NCBI GenBank assembly: GCA_035079385.1
Contig: JAVHKY010000013.1
Span: 4,464,001 to 4,528,000 of the forward strand
Reading direction: 5' to 3'
Source of the DNA: Aspidiotus rigidus
Lineage: Eukaryota; Arthropoda; Insecta; Hemiptera; Diaspididae
DNA: 64,000 nt
A program made the translations under genes and the position numbers. Positions 11,291 through 30,160 of this stretch are shown here, piece after piece (position 1 is the first letter of the stretch; the number at the start of each line of letters is the position of its first letter). The notes beneath the pieces are model-generated. The model was not told the origin of the DNA. It worked only from the letters and a program-made list of their open reading frames with translations, and searched no databases.

Positions 11291-13350
11291 ATATGTGTCC
11301 TAGACTTACACTACACTAAGCGTGGTGGTGAAGAAGCGGAGCGAATGAGTCCCCGAAAGCTAGTTAGCTCAACATATAGGAAATCCCTTTCTCAGTGAGA
11401 TTTGGTATCAACAAATTTTGAGTTCCCAAAATTAGTTAATTTTTGTCAAAATTCAAATAATTAGTGGAAATGCCGCCCAGAAAAGTGTTTCTTCCTATTT
11501 TTCTCCTTACGGCGAATAGCAATGAAAATACAACATTTTAACATCGACAATTTTTATTTTTAGCGCCAAAATCTAGGTTTTGATGATAAGATGTACTTCA
11601 TACCTTTGATGGTAGGGTTACATGCCATAAAGAATGAGAAACTTCAACATACAAGATTTCTATGTACGTAGAGTCGGCTATCATTTACAAATGTCAAGAA
11701 CTTTAGCGCGCTCTATAGGGATCTTATAATACGTTATAACGAAAAAAACTAAAAAAGTTGCTGAACCTTTTCAAGGGGAAAATGAACGTAGAACATTTTT
11801 TGTCTTCATATTTTTTCTCTGAACCCGCAGAGAAATCAAATTTTGCGCACCTCGAACCTCCTCTGTGGACGAAGCTCCGTGCGGATACGGGTATTTTAAG
11901 GAGAGGTGCGCGGTAAAGTACTGAACAATCTCCGAAAGAAAAAATTCTGCAACTGTCAGTTCTAAATGTCTTGCCTGCTCGGTCGAAAAGACGCAGGCGT
12001 AGAGCTTAGATGACCCACCCGAACAATACTTCAAAGTTCGAAAAGAAAGGTTCTCCTCCACCCACCCGTCTCTTTCTTTTTCTCGAGATAAAGAAGGAGA
12101 AGCGAACGTAATAATAATACCGAGAGCTGTGCGGAATAAGCCACTTTATTTAGGGTGAACTTCCGCCTGTCACCCTTTGATGTATGTTGTATTTGTAAAG
12201 CTTCCCACCTAGGAAACTCGCTATGTGAAAGACGATACCAAATATCTCACGTGAATCGTATAGGACAGTCAGAGAGTTGGGGAGATACTCGAGTTATCAA
12301 TCGCCCGATTAGGGTTACGTCAACACGAGGTTAGCCGCTATAACTCTCGGTTGTACAACTATTTGGAAAGATATTGGCGCGTCATAAGCAACAAAATTTT
12401 AGTCCCGAAAAAGGACGTGCAAATTAATATAACTCGTACACTTGATAATTCTATATATTTTTCTTACAAAATGAGTTCATTTTTGATATTAGGTGGTTAG
12501 ATTTGACAAAATTATGAGTCATTCTTCTTTTTTGCTAGTTTATCGAAATGGTTACTCATTCATCATCGCGTCTTTCATTTGGGCAATTTGTATGACCTAA
12601 TCAGGAAATTACTACCCCCTTTGCTGGGATCATTTTCACGCGATTTAAATAATCATACGTGGACGATGAGGGTGACGATAAAGATGTTCAGGAGGAACTA
12701 CGCAACCAACTTTTGAATCATTGATAACCTTTACTGTTCTAGGCTGGTCAAATATATGATAAAGTATGATTCTATACTTATGATTAGATGAGTGTTCTGG
12801 GTCACCACAAAGTCTTACTACCCTACGATAAAAACAATTTTAAAAAATGCTCTGTGAATCAACAGCCGCACAATACAGTGAAAGGTTGACGAAAATATAT
12901 TATCGATTTATAGCGTCGATACAAATACCGGTAGGAAACGTGAAACCACCCTCGAAAACGTACCCTACGCCGTGAGCGTATCTAAGAGTTTGTAAACGAA
13001 GAGTCGACCGCTTTCTCTTATTTATCTCCTTCCACCGAACACTGTGTTCTGAACAATATTTTGGGAAATTCTTCGTAGAGTTGAGTAAACCTTTTAACAA
13101 AGTAGGCCTACACGTCTCTCACTCTACAACACGTAAAGATTAGTATGAAAACGAAAGTTTCACTTAGAAACCTGTCACAGTAACAGAATATCTTCTTTTT
13201 TTTAACGAGCATTTTAGTTTTGCTTTGGGTTACTTCTTTGGTGGGGATACGATTAAATATTACAAATAATTGGAAGTCAGCTTAAGTATATATAAAATAA
13301 AAATGAAACAAGACTGAGTCGCTGTATGCCTCAGTACTCGAGTTTCTTAA
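11291..13350. other. Intergenic, no gene recognised
   Basis: Two minus-strand frames (11771-12061 and 12900-13100) have no recognisable domain. GC content is somewhat higher near 11840-12060, which could mark an old element, but I found no terminal repeats. Confidence 0.4.
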
Positions 13351-13354
13351 TTTT

Positions 13355-13582
13355 TTGGTTCTTAACAGGGAACCTGTTTTATGGGAGGGTGATTTGAAGA
13401 AAAATGACGGGCGCCGGGAAGCAAAACGTGGGACTTGGAAAGATTTCTACTTCCAAGCTATGTATGATAGAAGAGGACATGTGATAGGAGGTTCTAATTT
13501 AGATGTTAGCTTGAAATATTGTATACTAGACCAAGAAGGAGGATCTCGAAAAGCCTTCTTTGTAGTAGGCCTAATATACTAG
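13355..13582. repeat. Family Y element fragment
   Basis: Starts with the family Y end TTAACAGGGAACCTGTTTTA and continues with GGGACTTGGAAAGATTTCTA and ATGATAGAAG units. The open frame across it (75 codons) is a by-product of the repeat. Confidence 0.65.
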
Positions 13583-13610
13583 ACTTGTTCATCTATTTAT
13601 TTATCTATTT

Positions 13611-14686
13611 CAGTGGTGCTCTACCTTTTTGGACATGGGGCCACATAGAATAAGTTGAAAATTCTCGCAGGCCACAAAAAAAAAAGTAAAATGTTCATTA
13701 TTTTAACAGGGAACCTGTTTTATGGGGGGCTTTTTGAGAAATTTGCCGTGCGCCGTCCGCCGTCCAACAAAAAACTTGGAAAAATTTCGACTCTCGAGCA
13801 TATATGATAGGAGAGGAACTTGGAAGATAGAGCTATATATAATAGGATGGGACTTAGAAAAATTTTTACTCTCGAATTATATTATGATAGGAGAGGGAAT
13901 AAGTAGAAAAGAACCACGGGTCCGTGGTTCTTTTGTACTTATTCTTACAATACAGGTCATATCTTGGAAGACTCACTAAAAAACATTTGATAGGAGAGGG
14001 ACTTGGAAAAATTTTGACTTTTGAGCTATACATTATAGAAGGGAACTTGGAAAGTAAAAATTTCGACTCCTGAGCTATACGTATATGATAGGAGGGGACC
14101 TAATAATTTCTACTCTCGAGCTATATATGATAGGAGTGGGACTTAGAAAACTGTATAGCTCGAGAGTCAAAATTTTTCCAAGTCCAGAAGAATTTTGACT
14201 CTCGAGCTATACAGTTTTCTAAGTCCCACTCCTATCATATATAGCTCGAGAGTCGAAATTTATTCAAGTCCCCCTCCTATCGTATATAGCTCGAGAGTCG
14301 AGAAAAATTTTAACTCTCGAACTATATTATACTAGGCTTATAGTAGGTCTAGGTCTTCTTTATACTAGCTTTATCTAGGTTTAGGCTTCCTTGATTTCTC
14401 AATACCAAATCCCATATAACGTATAAGACAGGTTCCCTGCGTTCCTCGTTTAACTTCGTTAAGAAAACCGTCGTTTTTTAATAGGTAATTATCAGATCAG
14501 CAAAAATGTGGAAAAGAATGCACACAATTTCCTATCCCCTACCCATTAGAAAGTTACAAATATTATCATCAAGTTTCTTGTTATTTTCATTGTTTCCCTT
14601 TTTTTCCTTTTCTCCTTATTTTTTTATTTCTTGTCACGGGCTCGCGGGCTGGTTTTGGCCCGTGGGCCGTAGGTTGAGCACCGCTG
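13611..14686. mobile_element. hAT-type non-autonomous transposon with perfect 8-bp target duplication
   Basis: The left end CAGTGGTGCTCTACC and right end GGTTGAGCACCGCTG are inverted relatives of the hAT consensus CAGNGGTNCTCAACC. The flanking 8 bp ATCTATTT at 13603-13610 and 14687-14694 are identical, the length expected for hAT. Next to the right end is GC-rich sequence common in hAT MITEs (GGCCCGTGGGCCG). The interior (13704-14440) is occupied by a nested family Y minisatellite element. No transposase is present. Confidence 0.88.
13704..14440. mobile_element. Family Y minisatellite element nested in the hAT element
   Basis: Left end TTAACAGGGAACCTGTTTTA with ATTTGCCGTGCGCCGTCCGC, right end ACAGGTTCCCTGCGTTCCTC. 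Between them lie about twelve imperfect units of roughly 40-50 bp built on GGACTTGGAAAAATTT, CGACTCTCGAGCTATA and TATGATAGGAG. Some units around 14150-14300 are inverted, producing local hairpins. Confidence 0.75.
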
Positions 14687-14859
14687 ATCTATTTCCTCAT
14701 TATTTTATTATACAGCATACTAGACTTGTTTATTTACCTTTTTATTTATTTATCTCTTATTTAATTGATTAATTTTTTATTTTATTTATTTATTATTTTA
14801 TACATAAATTTGCAGGTTTCGATAGCATTGCTACCTTCTTCAGGTCCAGACAAATGTGT

Positions 14860-14975
14860 ATATGATAGTAAAATTTCTACTTCCGAGCTATACATGATGG
14901 AGTGGGGGACTTTGAAAAATTTTGAGCTGTGTATGATAGGGGTGGCCGAGCTCTATCAAATACTGTAGAAAAAGG
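14860..14975. repeat. Family Y units
   Basis: Two or three degenerate units (AAATTTCTACTTCCGAGCTA, ATGATGGAGTGGGGGACTTT, TGTATGATAGGGGTGG). No terminal repeat visible. Confidence 0.55.
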
Positions 14976-15333
14976 ACTTGGAGAAGCTTTGGACATAAAA
15001 GTGGATCAGGCCTACCTGGAAATTTTTTCTCCTCCACTGTAAACCCAAAAAATCTGCAGCCTTTTTTTCTACTGAGATCTAGAGCTCAAGAGGTACAAGG
15101 TTTTTCTCTTTGAAGATCTGGAAACCAAATAACCGCATTTTCTTGTTCCACTGAAATGTGGGACTTATAAGGTTTGGTTCATTTTCCCCTGTCGAGACCC
15201 TGAATTCAAAAGTATCCCCTAAATAATCATAATTCATAATATAAAGGTTCCTATCCCGGCACTGCATGAATGAGACATGACAAAAATAATACCATAATAA
15301 CGTCTTTCACTTTCTACCTAGCCCAATGATGAT

Positions 15334-18300
15334 TTACACAGCTGACCTAATAAAATTTTGTGCTAAAGCACAACATTACAAAAAAGCTAGTTGATTGTCC
15401 GAGGAGTGAGCATTTGGAGATCGAAGCGAGAAAGTCAGTTTTAACATTCAGCAGCTTTTACAGTCAGGCTGAGTCCTAGAGCAGATGCGAAACGCACTCT
15501 GAGCCAGTCTTGAGAGTAGTTTAGACGATTTATATCAAACCGTAATATTCGAATATTCTTGAAAAAATTCCGTCACCACACCACACACCTTCCCCATGAA
15601 AGAAGAACAAGGCATAGAATCAAACGTGTTTATTCTCTTTCTCAAATATTTATTACATCCATTTCACAAAAAACGTAGGCAGATTCAGCAAAAATATTCG
15701 ATAATCATACTTAGTTCGAAAACTAGAGTAAAAAAGATAAAATTTTGCTGATTTTGTTCTTCTTCATACAGGGATACGTAGTGAAAACTCTTCGCTTCAT
15801 TTTGATTTCTACCTAATTCAAAATCATGAAAGGCGGTAATTTAAAATTTATTACTATTTTCATCTTCTTGTATTTGAACGGCCTCTGCTATTCGGCTATT
15901 CACGACTGCTACGATATCAGCGATATAACAGGTGAGTTTCCTTTAAATCGTCAAAAAGTGAGCATTTTTGAGTATTTTCTTTTCAAGTTATGAAGTTTTG
16001 TACCAGAAAATATTTGCTGTCCATCAGAAGTGCTAAAAGAGCACTATAAGAATAGAAAAAATACTATAATTTATGGGTACCTATTGCGTAATTCATATGA
16101 AAAAACTACTGTGCCTATAATGTTTCGTTGCTAGTTAAATTCATAAATAAAATGAAATAAATAATATGTAAATAAAGTGAAAAAGTATTACATAGTTTTC
16201 ACCCGAAAAATATGGTAATAAGAGGGGTGGAGGAGAGAGGGGAGGCGATCTGAGAACTATCTTTTGATACCTTTCAATATAATATTATTAGTTCAAGTTT
16301 TCCTTCTACGAAAAGAAAAAATTCACTTCCATTCTGAGATATGATGTGCCGAGCATTAAACTTTGCGACATTAGACTTGTCTTTATAAACTAATTTTAGC
16401 AGCTTTTATTAACTCTTAGGTTCTTACATAATTTTTAAACGTTCCGCAGAGACTAGTTCCTCTGTGTTTTAGAATTGGAAATCGATTGACAAAAGAGAGA
16501 ATGTTTTTTAGAAATCAGTTTTAAATTCAAAATTAAGAAAATTCTAGTATACAAGTATAGTGTACAAAACTACTAAATGTAGACAAGCCGACATTTGTCG
16601 TGTTTGCATACGCAGACAATACAAATAATATTCTGAGTTCAACAACGATACTTGGTCAGTGATTTTCTAGAATAAATGAAGAGTGGTCCCTGCGACTGAT
16701 TTTGATAATAAACAAATAAAATTTACAGCATCTCTGTAAATTCTTGGCCATGACATAAAAAGTTATGAATTTATACAAAAAAATATAGAGACTGAAAATT
16801 TTGACTCTCACATTTATCTTTTAGATGAGTTCAACTTCAGATTTTTTACATAACTTTCCTCCCATCTTATCTTTTTTGAAGCACACTGAATTTGTTTTGC
16901 CGCCTAATGGGATTTTTAAAAAATGCGGTTGTACTATGTGTATTCTCGTAAACACGATGATTCAACTTCATTTCACCGGTTCACCTTACATCTGACTTTT
17001 TGGATAAAAAATTAGAAAAATAGATTTTTAAAAACCCTTTCATCTAACTTACTCAAATCCTCTTAAAGAAGAAAATAGACTGTATCCTTTCGCCTTACCG
17101 CTCCAAAATGTATCGCTAATCATACCTACATTGACGTTATTCAGCTCGCACACTTATTTCAATTTGTAGAACATTACATGATGATTCTGTGTAATATTGA
17201 TCGGTTATAGGCTCACATTTTAGAGCAGTAAGGCAGAAGGATAAAGTTTATTTTCTTCTTTCAAGAAGATTTGAGTAAGTTAAATAAAAGTGTTTTTTTT
17301 TTTTTTTTTCAATTTGTTTGCTTAATTTTATTCTATTTGACTTCACCAAAAGATTTTTTCATTCAGATTTAAGCTGTTGTGTACTTGAGTGGGAAGCTTA
17401 GGTATCTAAAATATTATTCATTTCATTTCATCCTACCACTTTTTCTTTTAGATGACGACGTATCAGAGGACTATTATGAACATTGTGACACTCTCTACAT
17501 GGCTGTTCCAAATGCATGTGACGGAGCAGTTCTCGAGGTCCAGCAGAGCGAGATAAAACAATTTACTGGAGGACCAACCTACAAAGTCGGAACATTTTCA
17601 ATAAAACATTACGAAAATTCTAACAGTTATTCTGTTATTGGGATATTATGTCACAACGACCCAAAAATAGTTCTCCAATGTTTCGTCGGCAATGGCACTG
17701 AAGTTTATGCAGCCTAATTTAGTGGAGGTTTTCAATTAGGAAAAATTACGAAATCATCTATTTCTACTCGTAATTTTTATTAGTGGTCATTTTACTCAGA
17801 ATACCGTACTAACAATAACCTTCATCCTGATAAGCATAACTGAAGACAATATGCTTTGTTATCGACATAACAATATAAATTGTACATAGATTCATTAGCT
17901 TCTAAACGTTTGGTTCAGAAAGAATAGGTAATGTTTTAATATTATTAAACGATTTTATTCATCTTACATCTCAATTATAGCGGCGAATTTCAATAATGAA
18001 TGTCTACTACACCAGGGCTGATCTTCACTCTTAGATGAGAAATTGAAGGAATGTTTTGTTGATTCTAGATTAATTGTTGCTGCATTTGTGAAGTCTTCTC
18101 TCTTTAATGCAATTTTTCTGTTAGTTAGAATTTCTTTTCATTTATTGTGTTCATTGGTGTATGTGTACAGCACTCTTCAATTTGGTAAACGTGGTGTTTT
18201 CTGAATTACTACAAACCTCGATGTACGTATCTGAAAGGATGAAAGGGGGCTGGGCTGAGCCGTGATCTCTGACTTATTTTTGGGGCTGTGGAAGGTTTGA

Positions 18301-18510
18301 TATTTGCCCTTATAAGGGTGGTTGAACAATTTTCAGTTTCACGAGCTACTTTGGAACTAGGAAATTTTTTTTCTACGTACTCTCTTTTATCGCTTGTGCA
18401 ACGCCGCCCGGATGGTGCAGGTGCCGGTTGCTTATTTATTGATTTTGTTTCCTGCAAGCACAGAATCGACCATTTCGGGCATAACTTCAGTGTTGGAAGA
18501 ATATCCTCGG
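15334..18510 (+). repeat. Segmental duplication, copy 1
   Basis: About 3.2 kb that recurs at 22198-29290 in the same orientation: upstream region, exon 1, intron, exon 2 and downstream sequence all match. The first shared words are TTTACACAGCTGA and AGCTAGTTG, and the last are CATAACTTCAGTGTTGGA. Copy 1 lacks the intronic insertions of copy 2, so it is nearer the ancestral layout. Confidence 0.85.
15826..17717 (+). CDS. Small secreted cysteine-containing protein, copy 1 (two exons)
   Basis: Exon 1 is 15826-15931 (donor G|GTGAGT) and exon 2 is 17452-17717 (acceptor TTTTAG; stop TAA). The split codon makes Asp36. The product is 123 residues. Residues 1-23 form a signal peptide (basic MKGGNLKF, hydrophobic ITIFIFLYLNGL, cleavage probably after CYS), so it is probably exported. 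The mature part has an acidic stretch (DDDVSEDYYE) and cysteines at 28, 47, 58, 102 and 112, an odd number, so one may be free or pair between chains. The C-terminus is GTEVYAA. I do not recognise the family. The gene is duplicated 7 kb downstream with its upstream region, so both copies may share expression. Candidate roles such as immune, salivary or venom proteins are guesses. Confidence 0.75.
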
Positions 18511-18514
18511 CAAA

Positions 18515-19080
18515 CCCCCTCTTTTTCTTGGCAATCGCCGAGCTGCAGTGCCCCCAGACATGCAAAACTTTAGAACATACAACAATAGCAGCACCTTAGA
18601 TATAGTAGATCGCTGTTGGAGTCTTTTTTTCAAGAAAATTTTTCTTCATCTTCATGCAAATCTGTATGTGGATGGTACACAGGTGTCGAGTAGGCCATAC
18701 CGTGGTTCTGCATTTCCCTGTTCCATTCCAGGTCCACCTTCTTCTTCATGACTGTGGCTGCAAATGCAGACACTTGGTTCCATATTTTTTCGTAACTTAG
18801 CATGGTGGTCACGAGGCTACTCGGAGGAAACGCTTCATCCACCCCAATCCCTCGAAGAGAACACCTAAGCTTGCCCTGTTCTCTTCCCCATGCCTTATAC
18901 TCAAATAAGGCGTGCTGAGGAGCATCATCTTGCCCTTGGTTGCAGTGCAAACTCACTGTCTGCTGAACATTCCTTCACTTCTCATAAAAGTACTTGTAGA
19001 GGCAGCCATGGTCGGTTAGCACCTGCGGCAAAAAAAAGGTCAAGTGACCATGATCTTGATTCACCCACTTATCAAGGTCA
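18515..19080 (-). pseudogene. R1/Jockey-like LINE 3' coding fragment
   Basis: On the minus strand, a frame near 18956-19050 reads TDHGCLYKYFYEK, then (18630-18956) CNQGQDDAPQHALFEYKAWG, a helix with SLVTTMLSYEKIW and a basic end. This matches the arrangement seen at the end of R1-type and related LINE ORF2: GHG..Y.., a cysteine/histidine zinc-knuckle (normally C..C...D..H..F.C), then WxxE. In-frame stops mark decay. It abuts the end of duplication copy 1. Confidence 0.6.
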
Positions 19081-19199
19081 CGTATCAACACCCGGATCGT
19101 CCTACCGTTGTTGTCAAAGACATTGTACAAGTTACACACAAACGGTCAGTTTCAATATGATAGTCTTTCTGTTTACTCTCAATTTTGATGAAAATTAGA

Positions 19200-19500
19200 A
19201 TTGGGACCTAAACTGAGGGACACCAGCAATCATTGACGTTGATTGCAAGTCTTTAACCAATGAACAACAAATAATCAAAAAACTGTCGTTGATTTTGTGT
19301 TGAAATCAGTCAGTCTATAATACCGGAAGTTAACTCAACTTCAACGTTAACGATGTGCTAGTCGATGGTAAAGAGAAGCGGTCAATTTTGAGTAGACTTC
19401 CAGTCAATTGGAGTCGTTTCGCGGTCAACATTGAGCGGAACGAAACCAACTCAAATTCAAAATCAATTTGTTATTAAATCAAGGTTGATCTGGAATCAGT
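19200..19500. repeat. Dispersed non-coding repeat
   Basis: GTTGA/TCAAC-rich sequence with TAATACCGGAAGTTAA, also present at about 51700-51900 in the same orientation. No coding content. Confidence 0.5.
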
Positions 19501-20079
19501 ATCTTTTCATGACTTCCCTAGTTCCAAAATTTGTTGCAACCCATGATACACGATTTTTATTTTTAGTAATTTCACGAAATTTGTCGCAAATTTAGAGTCA
19601 AGTTCAAGAAATCTTTAATTGGAAGTGAAAATATCAACAACCCCTCAGAGCTTTTTTTCGAATATGAGGAGATAAATGGATTCTACAATATCATTTTTGA
19701 TCGTCACCAGTTTCTTGGAAGGGTACAAATTATGGAACTTGAACTGAGCCCAAAATCTTAACTCCAATTTCAACCGCCAGATTCACATTAGAGGACAAAC
19801 TTTTCCAGCAGTTCCTAAAACCTTCACCATTTATAAAGTGAGAAGGATGTGGAAGAAATTATGGGACTCTGTAGCGAGGTGTCAAAATGTTGACAACAAT
19901 CCAAACCTCCAAATATTTCCTGAGAAGACCATAGAAATAGATTCCTCAATCCCCCCCTTTCATTCTTTGAAACAAAGCACAAAAAATGTACATATCGAAG
20001 TTGAGCGCTCATTTGTCGAGCTGTATATGAACTGCAAATTCGTTTAAAGCCTCAAAATATTCACCGAATCAATTTTAGC
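19501..20079. other. Intergenic, no gene recognised
   Basis: Two short opposed frames at 19824-20047 lie just before the Penelope-like fragment and may be part of its degenerate upstream sequence, but no motif supports this. Confidence 0.35.
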
Positions 20080-20960
20080 GGAGGAGGTAAGGTCAAGAAA
20101 ATTATTTGAGCCTATAAATATACGAGAGATTATTCACTCCCTTTAGGAGTTTCTGAATTTCATGAATACCTTCTACCCTTCCATTGAATTCACTGTGGAG
20201 ATCGGAGATTCTGAGATCAACTTCCTCGACCTCACGATCTCCCTCCTACCTGGTCGGCTTGACTTTTACGTCTATAAGAAGCTTACCACTACAGACATCC
20301 TCAACCAAGGATCGTCTTTTTGCCCCTTTTCTCACAAGATTGCTGCTTCCAACTTATTTGTTCACCGCTTTGTTTCTCCCCCCACCCTTGGCCATTCTGC
20401 TTTTGCGAAGGAAGTTTCAATCCTTCAGCAATTAGCTACTGCTAATATGGTTAAATCTACGGTTTGTCCCGAGAAAAGTTACTGAGATAGCTCTCCAACG
20501 GACCACCACCTTTACCCAATCCCCCAGACAGTCCAGAGGAAGTCTTCTATCATAATTCCTGATCTCCCAAAAACTTACATCTCTGATTGGGGATGTTATT
20601 AGGACCTGCAACAGGACTCCCTTGTTCTACCCCTATTTAAAGCTTGGGAGGCTTCTCCCTAATGGGAAAGATTCGAACTCCTCCCTTATCTAGGAGCGGT
20701 GTGTACCTACTCTGTTGTCGCAATTGCCCGGTGAGACTGGCCAAGTTTTCCGGACTAGAATTAATGATCACGTTTCCGCTTATGCCAACAGAAATTCTAC
20801 AAAATCTGTCTTCGCAAAGCACCTCTTGGAAAAGGGGCACCTCGTTGGAGATGAAGTAATTTGGCACCTCGAAGACAACTTCCACCGGTAAATAGCTCTT
20901 AAGTATATCGAAATTGTGAAAAAGAAGATGCATCACGCCTATGAACTGGTGATCGTGCTG
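20080..20960 (+). pseudogene. Penelope-like element fragment (end of reverse transcriptase plus GIY-YIG remnant)
   Basis: Frame 20162-20485 reads EINFLDLTI, LDFYVYKKLTTTDI and then CPFSHKIAASN, the conserved FLDL / YRKPT.TD / HK.AA series at the C-terminal end of Penelope-type reverse transcriptase. About 200 bp later, 20680-20730 carries SGVYLLCCRNC, a decayed GIY-YIG start, followed by frameshifts. It is therefore a 5'-truncated, decayed copy in the opposite orientation to the one at 8.5-9.2 kb. Confidence 0.8.
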
Positions 20961-22197
20961 TTTATGAGGATGAGTTCATTAATAAGGTTTACTCTACTAT
21001 GAATGAACTGAAGTATGATATACCTCATTTTCCCGTTCTTTACTGTACTTTTTTATCTGACGAATTCGTAATTGCTTTAGTTGTCGGGTTTGGTATGATG
21101 ACAGTAAATGTCGAAAAAGATGTCTCAATAAATGTACTTTTTCGCCCTTCGTTCCTTCCAATTGAAGATCAGGAATAAGAATATTCGTGTTTTTGTTTTT
21201 GACATGTTTCATGTCTTACCCTAATTTCAAAATTTGCGTGCGTGCGTGCGTGCAGATGACCTTGGGACTTAGGATTTTTTCCTCTGAGCCCTACCCTAAT
21301 CTTGGAAGAATGTGCGTGCATGCGTGCGTGTAAGATCTTTTTTTGACCTATGCAGTGAACTACTGGTATACTTGGCTTAAACTAGCTTTATCTAGGCTTC
21401 ATTATACTATAGCCTCGCCTAATAATATACTAATTGAGCTATACCTACTTTTTGATATCGTATACTGGGCTTATACTAGGTCCAAGCCTCCTTTATGCTG
21501 GCTTCATACTAGGTTTAGGCTTCATTTATACTACAGGCTTAGTATTAGTAGTTTATACTAGCTCTGTTAGACTAGGCGTAATCCCAGTGCTAGTATGAGC
21601 TTAGTGTAATATACTGCATGAAGCAGAGAGTCGGAAAAGTTTCCTGGAAATTACTGGACAAACTTGTGTACCATCCTTGTCCCCCCTCTCAAATTCATGG
21701 ACAAATTGGGTAGACATGAAACATGATCTTCATTTATTTGGCTCTGCCAAAAAATTTTTGTTTTTCTTTGGTGTCAACTGGGGTGATTCAATACGGGCTT
21801 CGCAAAATTATAATAATTTTAGATTAGTGTACCTATAAATATAAACAGAAATATCACAACAATGACACCGTTCTGAGGTATGGAGCATTTTTAGAAAACT
21901 TTTTGTAGTTCGTAGAAATGTTGGAGAAAAAAGCTGCCATTGTCAAATAAGTCTGGAAAATTGGCTTAAGTCTAACAACAGCTTAAAAATAAGTATTTAT
22001 CAGGGGGGAATGAAGAAAAAATTGATAAACGACAGACGGACGACGTTTTTTCGAATCGAAAAGTCCCACATGTTGTACTTGCAATTTTTGTGGAGAAATT
22101 ACATATTTTTCTTCTCTTCGCCCATTTGTCGAAATATTTCTTTCGAAGCTGGTTGAATTATATTTGATCTTGGAAAATTTTTCATTCTTGACCTAGT
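20961..22197. other. Intergenic: GTGC microsatellite and TATACTAGG-type low-complexity repeat
   Basis: Short GCGT/GCGTGC arrays occur at 21237-21255 and 21311-21331. From about 21360 to 21600 degenerate words such as TATACTAGGCTTA and TAGGTCTAGGCTTC repeat; the same words occur near 14330, 38090-38340, 39640-39800 and 61800-62040. No gene seen. Confidence 0.5.
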
Positions 22198-22767
22198 TTA
22201 CACAGCTGATCCAATATAAAGTTTTGTACTAGACCACAACATTACAAAGAAGCTAGTTGGTGGTCCGAAAGATTACGTTAAATTGAAAGAAGTGAGCATT
22301 GGAGATCGAAGCTAGAAAGTCAGTTTGAACATTCAGTAGCTTTTACAGTCAGCCTGAGTCCTGGAGCTTGTGCGAAACGAACCAGTCTTAAGAGTACGTA
22401 GTTTGGACGATTTCTATTTCAAGCAAATCGAGACACTGTCCATACTAGTGAATATTCGAATATTCTTGAAAGAATTTCGTCGCCATACCACACACTTTCC
22501 CCAAGAAAGGTGAACAAGACGTAGAATCAAGTGCGTACGTACGTTCTATGGTTTTGAAAAAATTAATATCTTTCATTCTCTTTCTGAAATATTTATTATA
22601 TGTGTATTTATATAGTCAGCGATTCAACAAACACACTCGAAAATAATACTTAGTTCGAAAGCTAGACTAAAGAAGATAAAATTTGCTCATTTTGTTCTTC
22701 TAGGTACATACAGGAATAGGTGGTGATAACTCTTCGCTTCATTTTGATTTGTACCTAATTCAAAATC

Positions 22768-28576
<5,809 letters not shown>

Positions 28577-29430
28577 TTCGTTTTCAATTTGGAAGAAATA
28601 CAAAACCATCTATTTATAATTTTTATTAGTGGTCATTTTACTCAGAATACCGTACTAACCATAACCTTTATCCCGAAAAGCAGAAGTGAAGATAATACAT
28701 GCTTTGTTATCGACATAACAATATAAGTTGTACATAGATTCATTGGCTTGTAAACGTTTGGTTTAGAAAGAATAATGTTTTAATATTACTAGACGATTTC
28801 TTTCATCTTGCAACTCAATTATTTCAATAATGAATGTCTACCATATCTGGACTGATCTTCACTATTAGAGGAGAAACTGAGGGAACGTTGATGCATCTGT
28901 GAAGACTTCTCTCTTTAATGCAATTTTTCTGTTAGTCAGAATTTCTTTTCATTTATTGTGTTCATTGGTATATGTGTACAGAACTCTTCAATCTGGTAAA
29001 CCTCGATGTACGTATCTGAAAGGATGAAAGGGGGGCTGGGCTGAGCCGTGATCTCTGACTTACTTTTGGGGCTATGGAAGGTTTTATATTTGCCCTTATA
29101 AAGGTGGTTGAACAATTTTCAGTTTCACCAGCTACTTTGGAACTAGGAAAATTTTTTTCGACGTACTCTCCTTTATCGCTTGTGCAACGCCGCCCGGATG
29201 GTGCAGGTGCCGGTTGCGTATTTATTGATTTTGTTTCCTGCAACCACAGAATCGACCCTTTTGGGCATAACTTCAGTGTTGGAGGAGTATTGTGTTCATC
29301 CATGCACGTATAAAGTACTCTTTAATTTGATAAAAGCGGTGTTTTCTGAATTACTACAAGGCCTCGACCTATACGTATCTGAAAGGATGGAAGCGGGGCT
29401 AAGCCGTGACCTCTGACTTGCTTTTGACAC

Positions 29431-30160
29431 TTTGGAATGTGTGATATTTGCCCTTAAGAAGGGGGGGGGGGGTTGAACAATTTAGTCTACTACCGAAGAA
29501 TGTAAGAACTGTTCATTTGGAAGGAAAAGGGGAACTTGAGTCTAATTTTCAGCCCAGCCGTTTACTTCATGAAGTAGGAAAAATCTGAGTTCGCCACCAA
29601 CTGATGTAGGGCATTGGTCTTCATAGGAGGAATTATAGCTTGGAGCTTTGGAGAGAGATAAGGCTACAAGATTAAAAAAGATTCAATATTAATTTTTAAA
29701 ATGTTCAAAAGTCTGATGTGTCGAATTCTCATCAACTTGTAAAAATTTGTACTCATGAAGGAAGACAAAAATTACTAGGTACTGCTGTCGATCTCTAAAT
29801 ATTTGAAGAAGTGAATAAGTAAATCAGCTGAGCAAACGTTTGGGTTTTCTATTATTTCTATAGTTTCTAAAAGAACACAATTTTATTCATTTTGAAAAAG
29901 TTTATTTCAAGATGTTGCTTTGAATAAACCTCTTCTCGAGGAAGTATTGAAAAAAATCAATGATGGACAAAATTAATTTCCAGACCGTAACATTGTATAT
30001 TTTTTAACTTTTTCAAGAAGAAGGTTCTCTTAATTCGCACATGTTGTGGAGAAAATAATTACATTTGTTGTTCATTCGACCATCTTATTATCGTATAAAA
30101 ATGAAAACGTATTTACACACAAGAAAAAGTTCAATAAAAATAATAACTATGGATAGAGGC
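29431..30160. other. Intergenic between secreted gene copy 2 and F-box gene 1 (3' ends facing)
   Basis: Contains a G-run (29461-29472) and no recognisable gene. The two genes converge here. Confidence 0.5.

Noticed and set aside
13704..14330. CRISPR-like array of regular repeats
   Set aside because: The genome is eukaryotic, units vary in length and orientation, there are no unique spacers, and the same units recur across the window as family Y.
18209..18599. Opposed frames of over 100 codons downstream of secreted gene copy 1
   Set aside because: The same region in duplication copy 2 (28962-29313) has shifted and shortened frames, so neither strand is constrained as coding.
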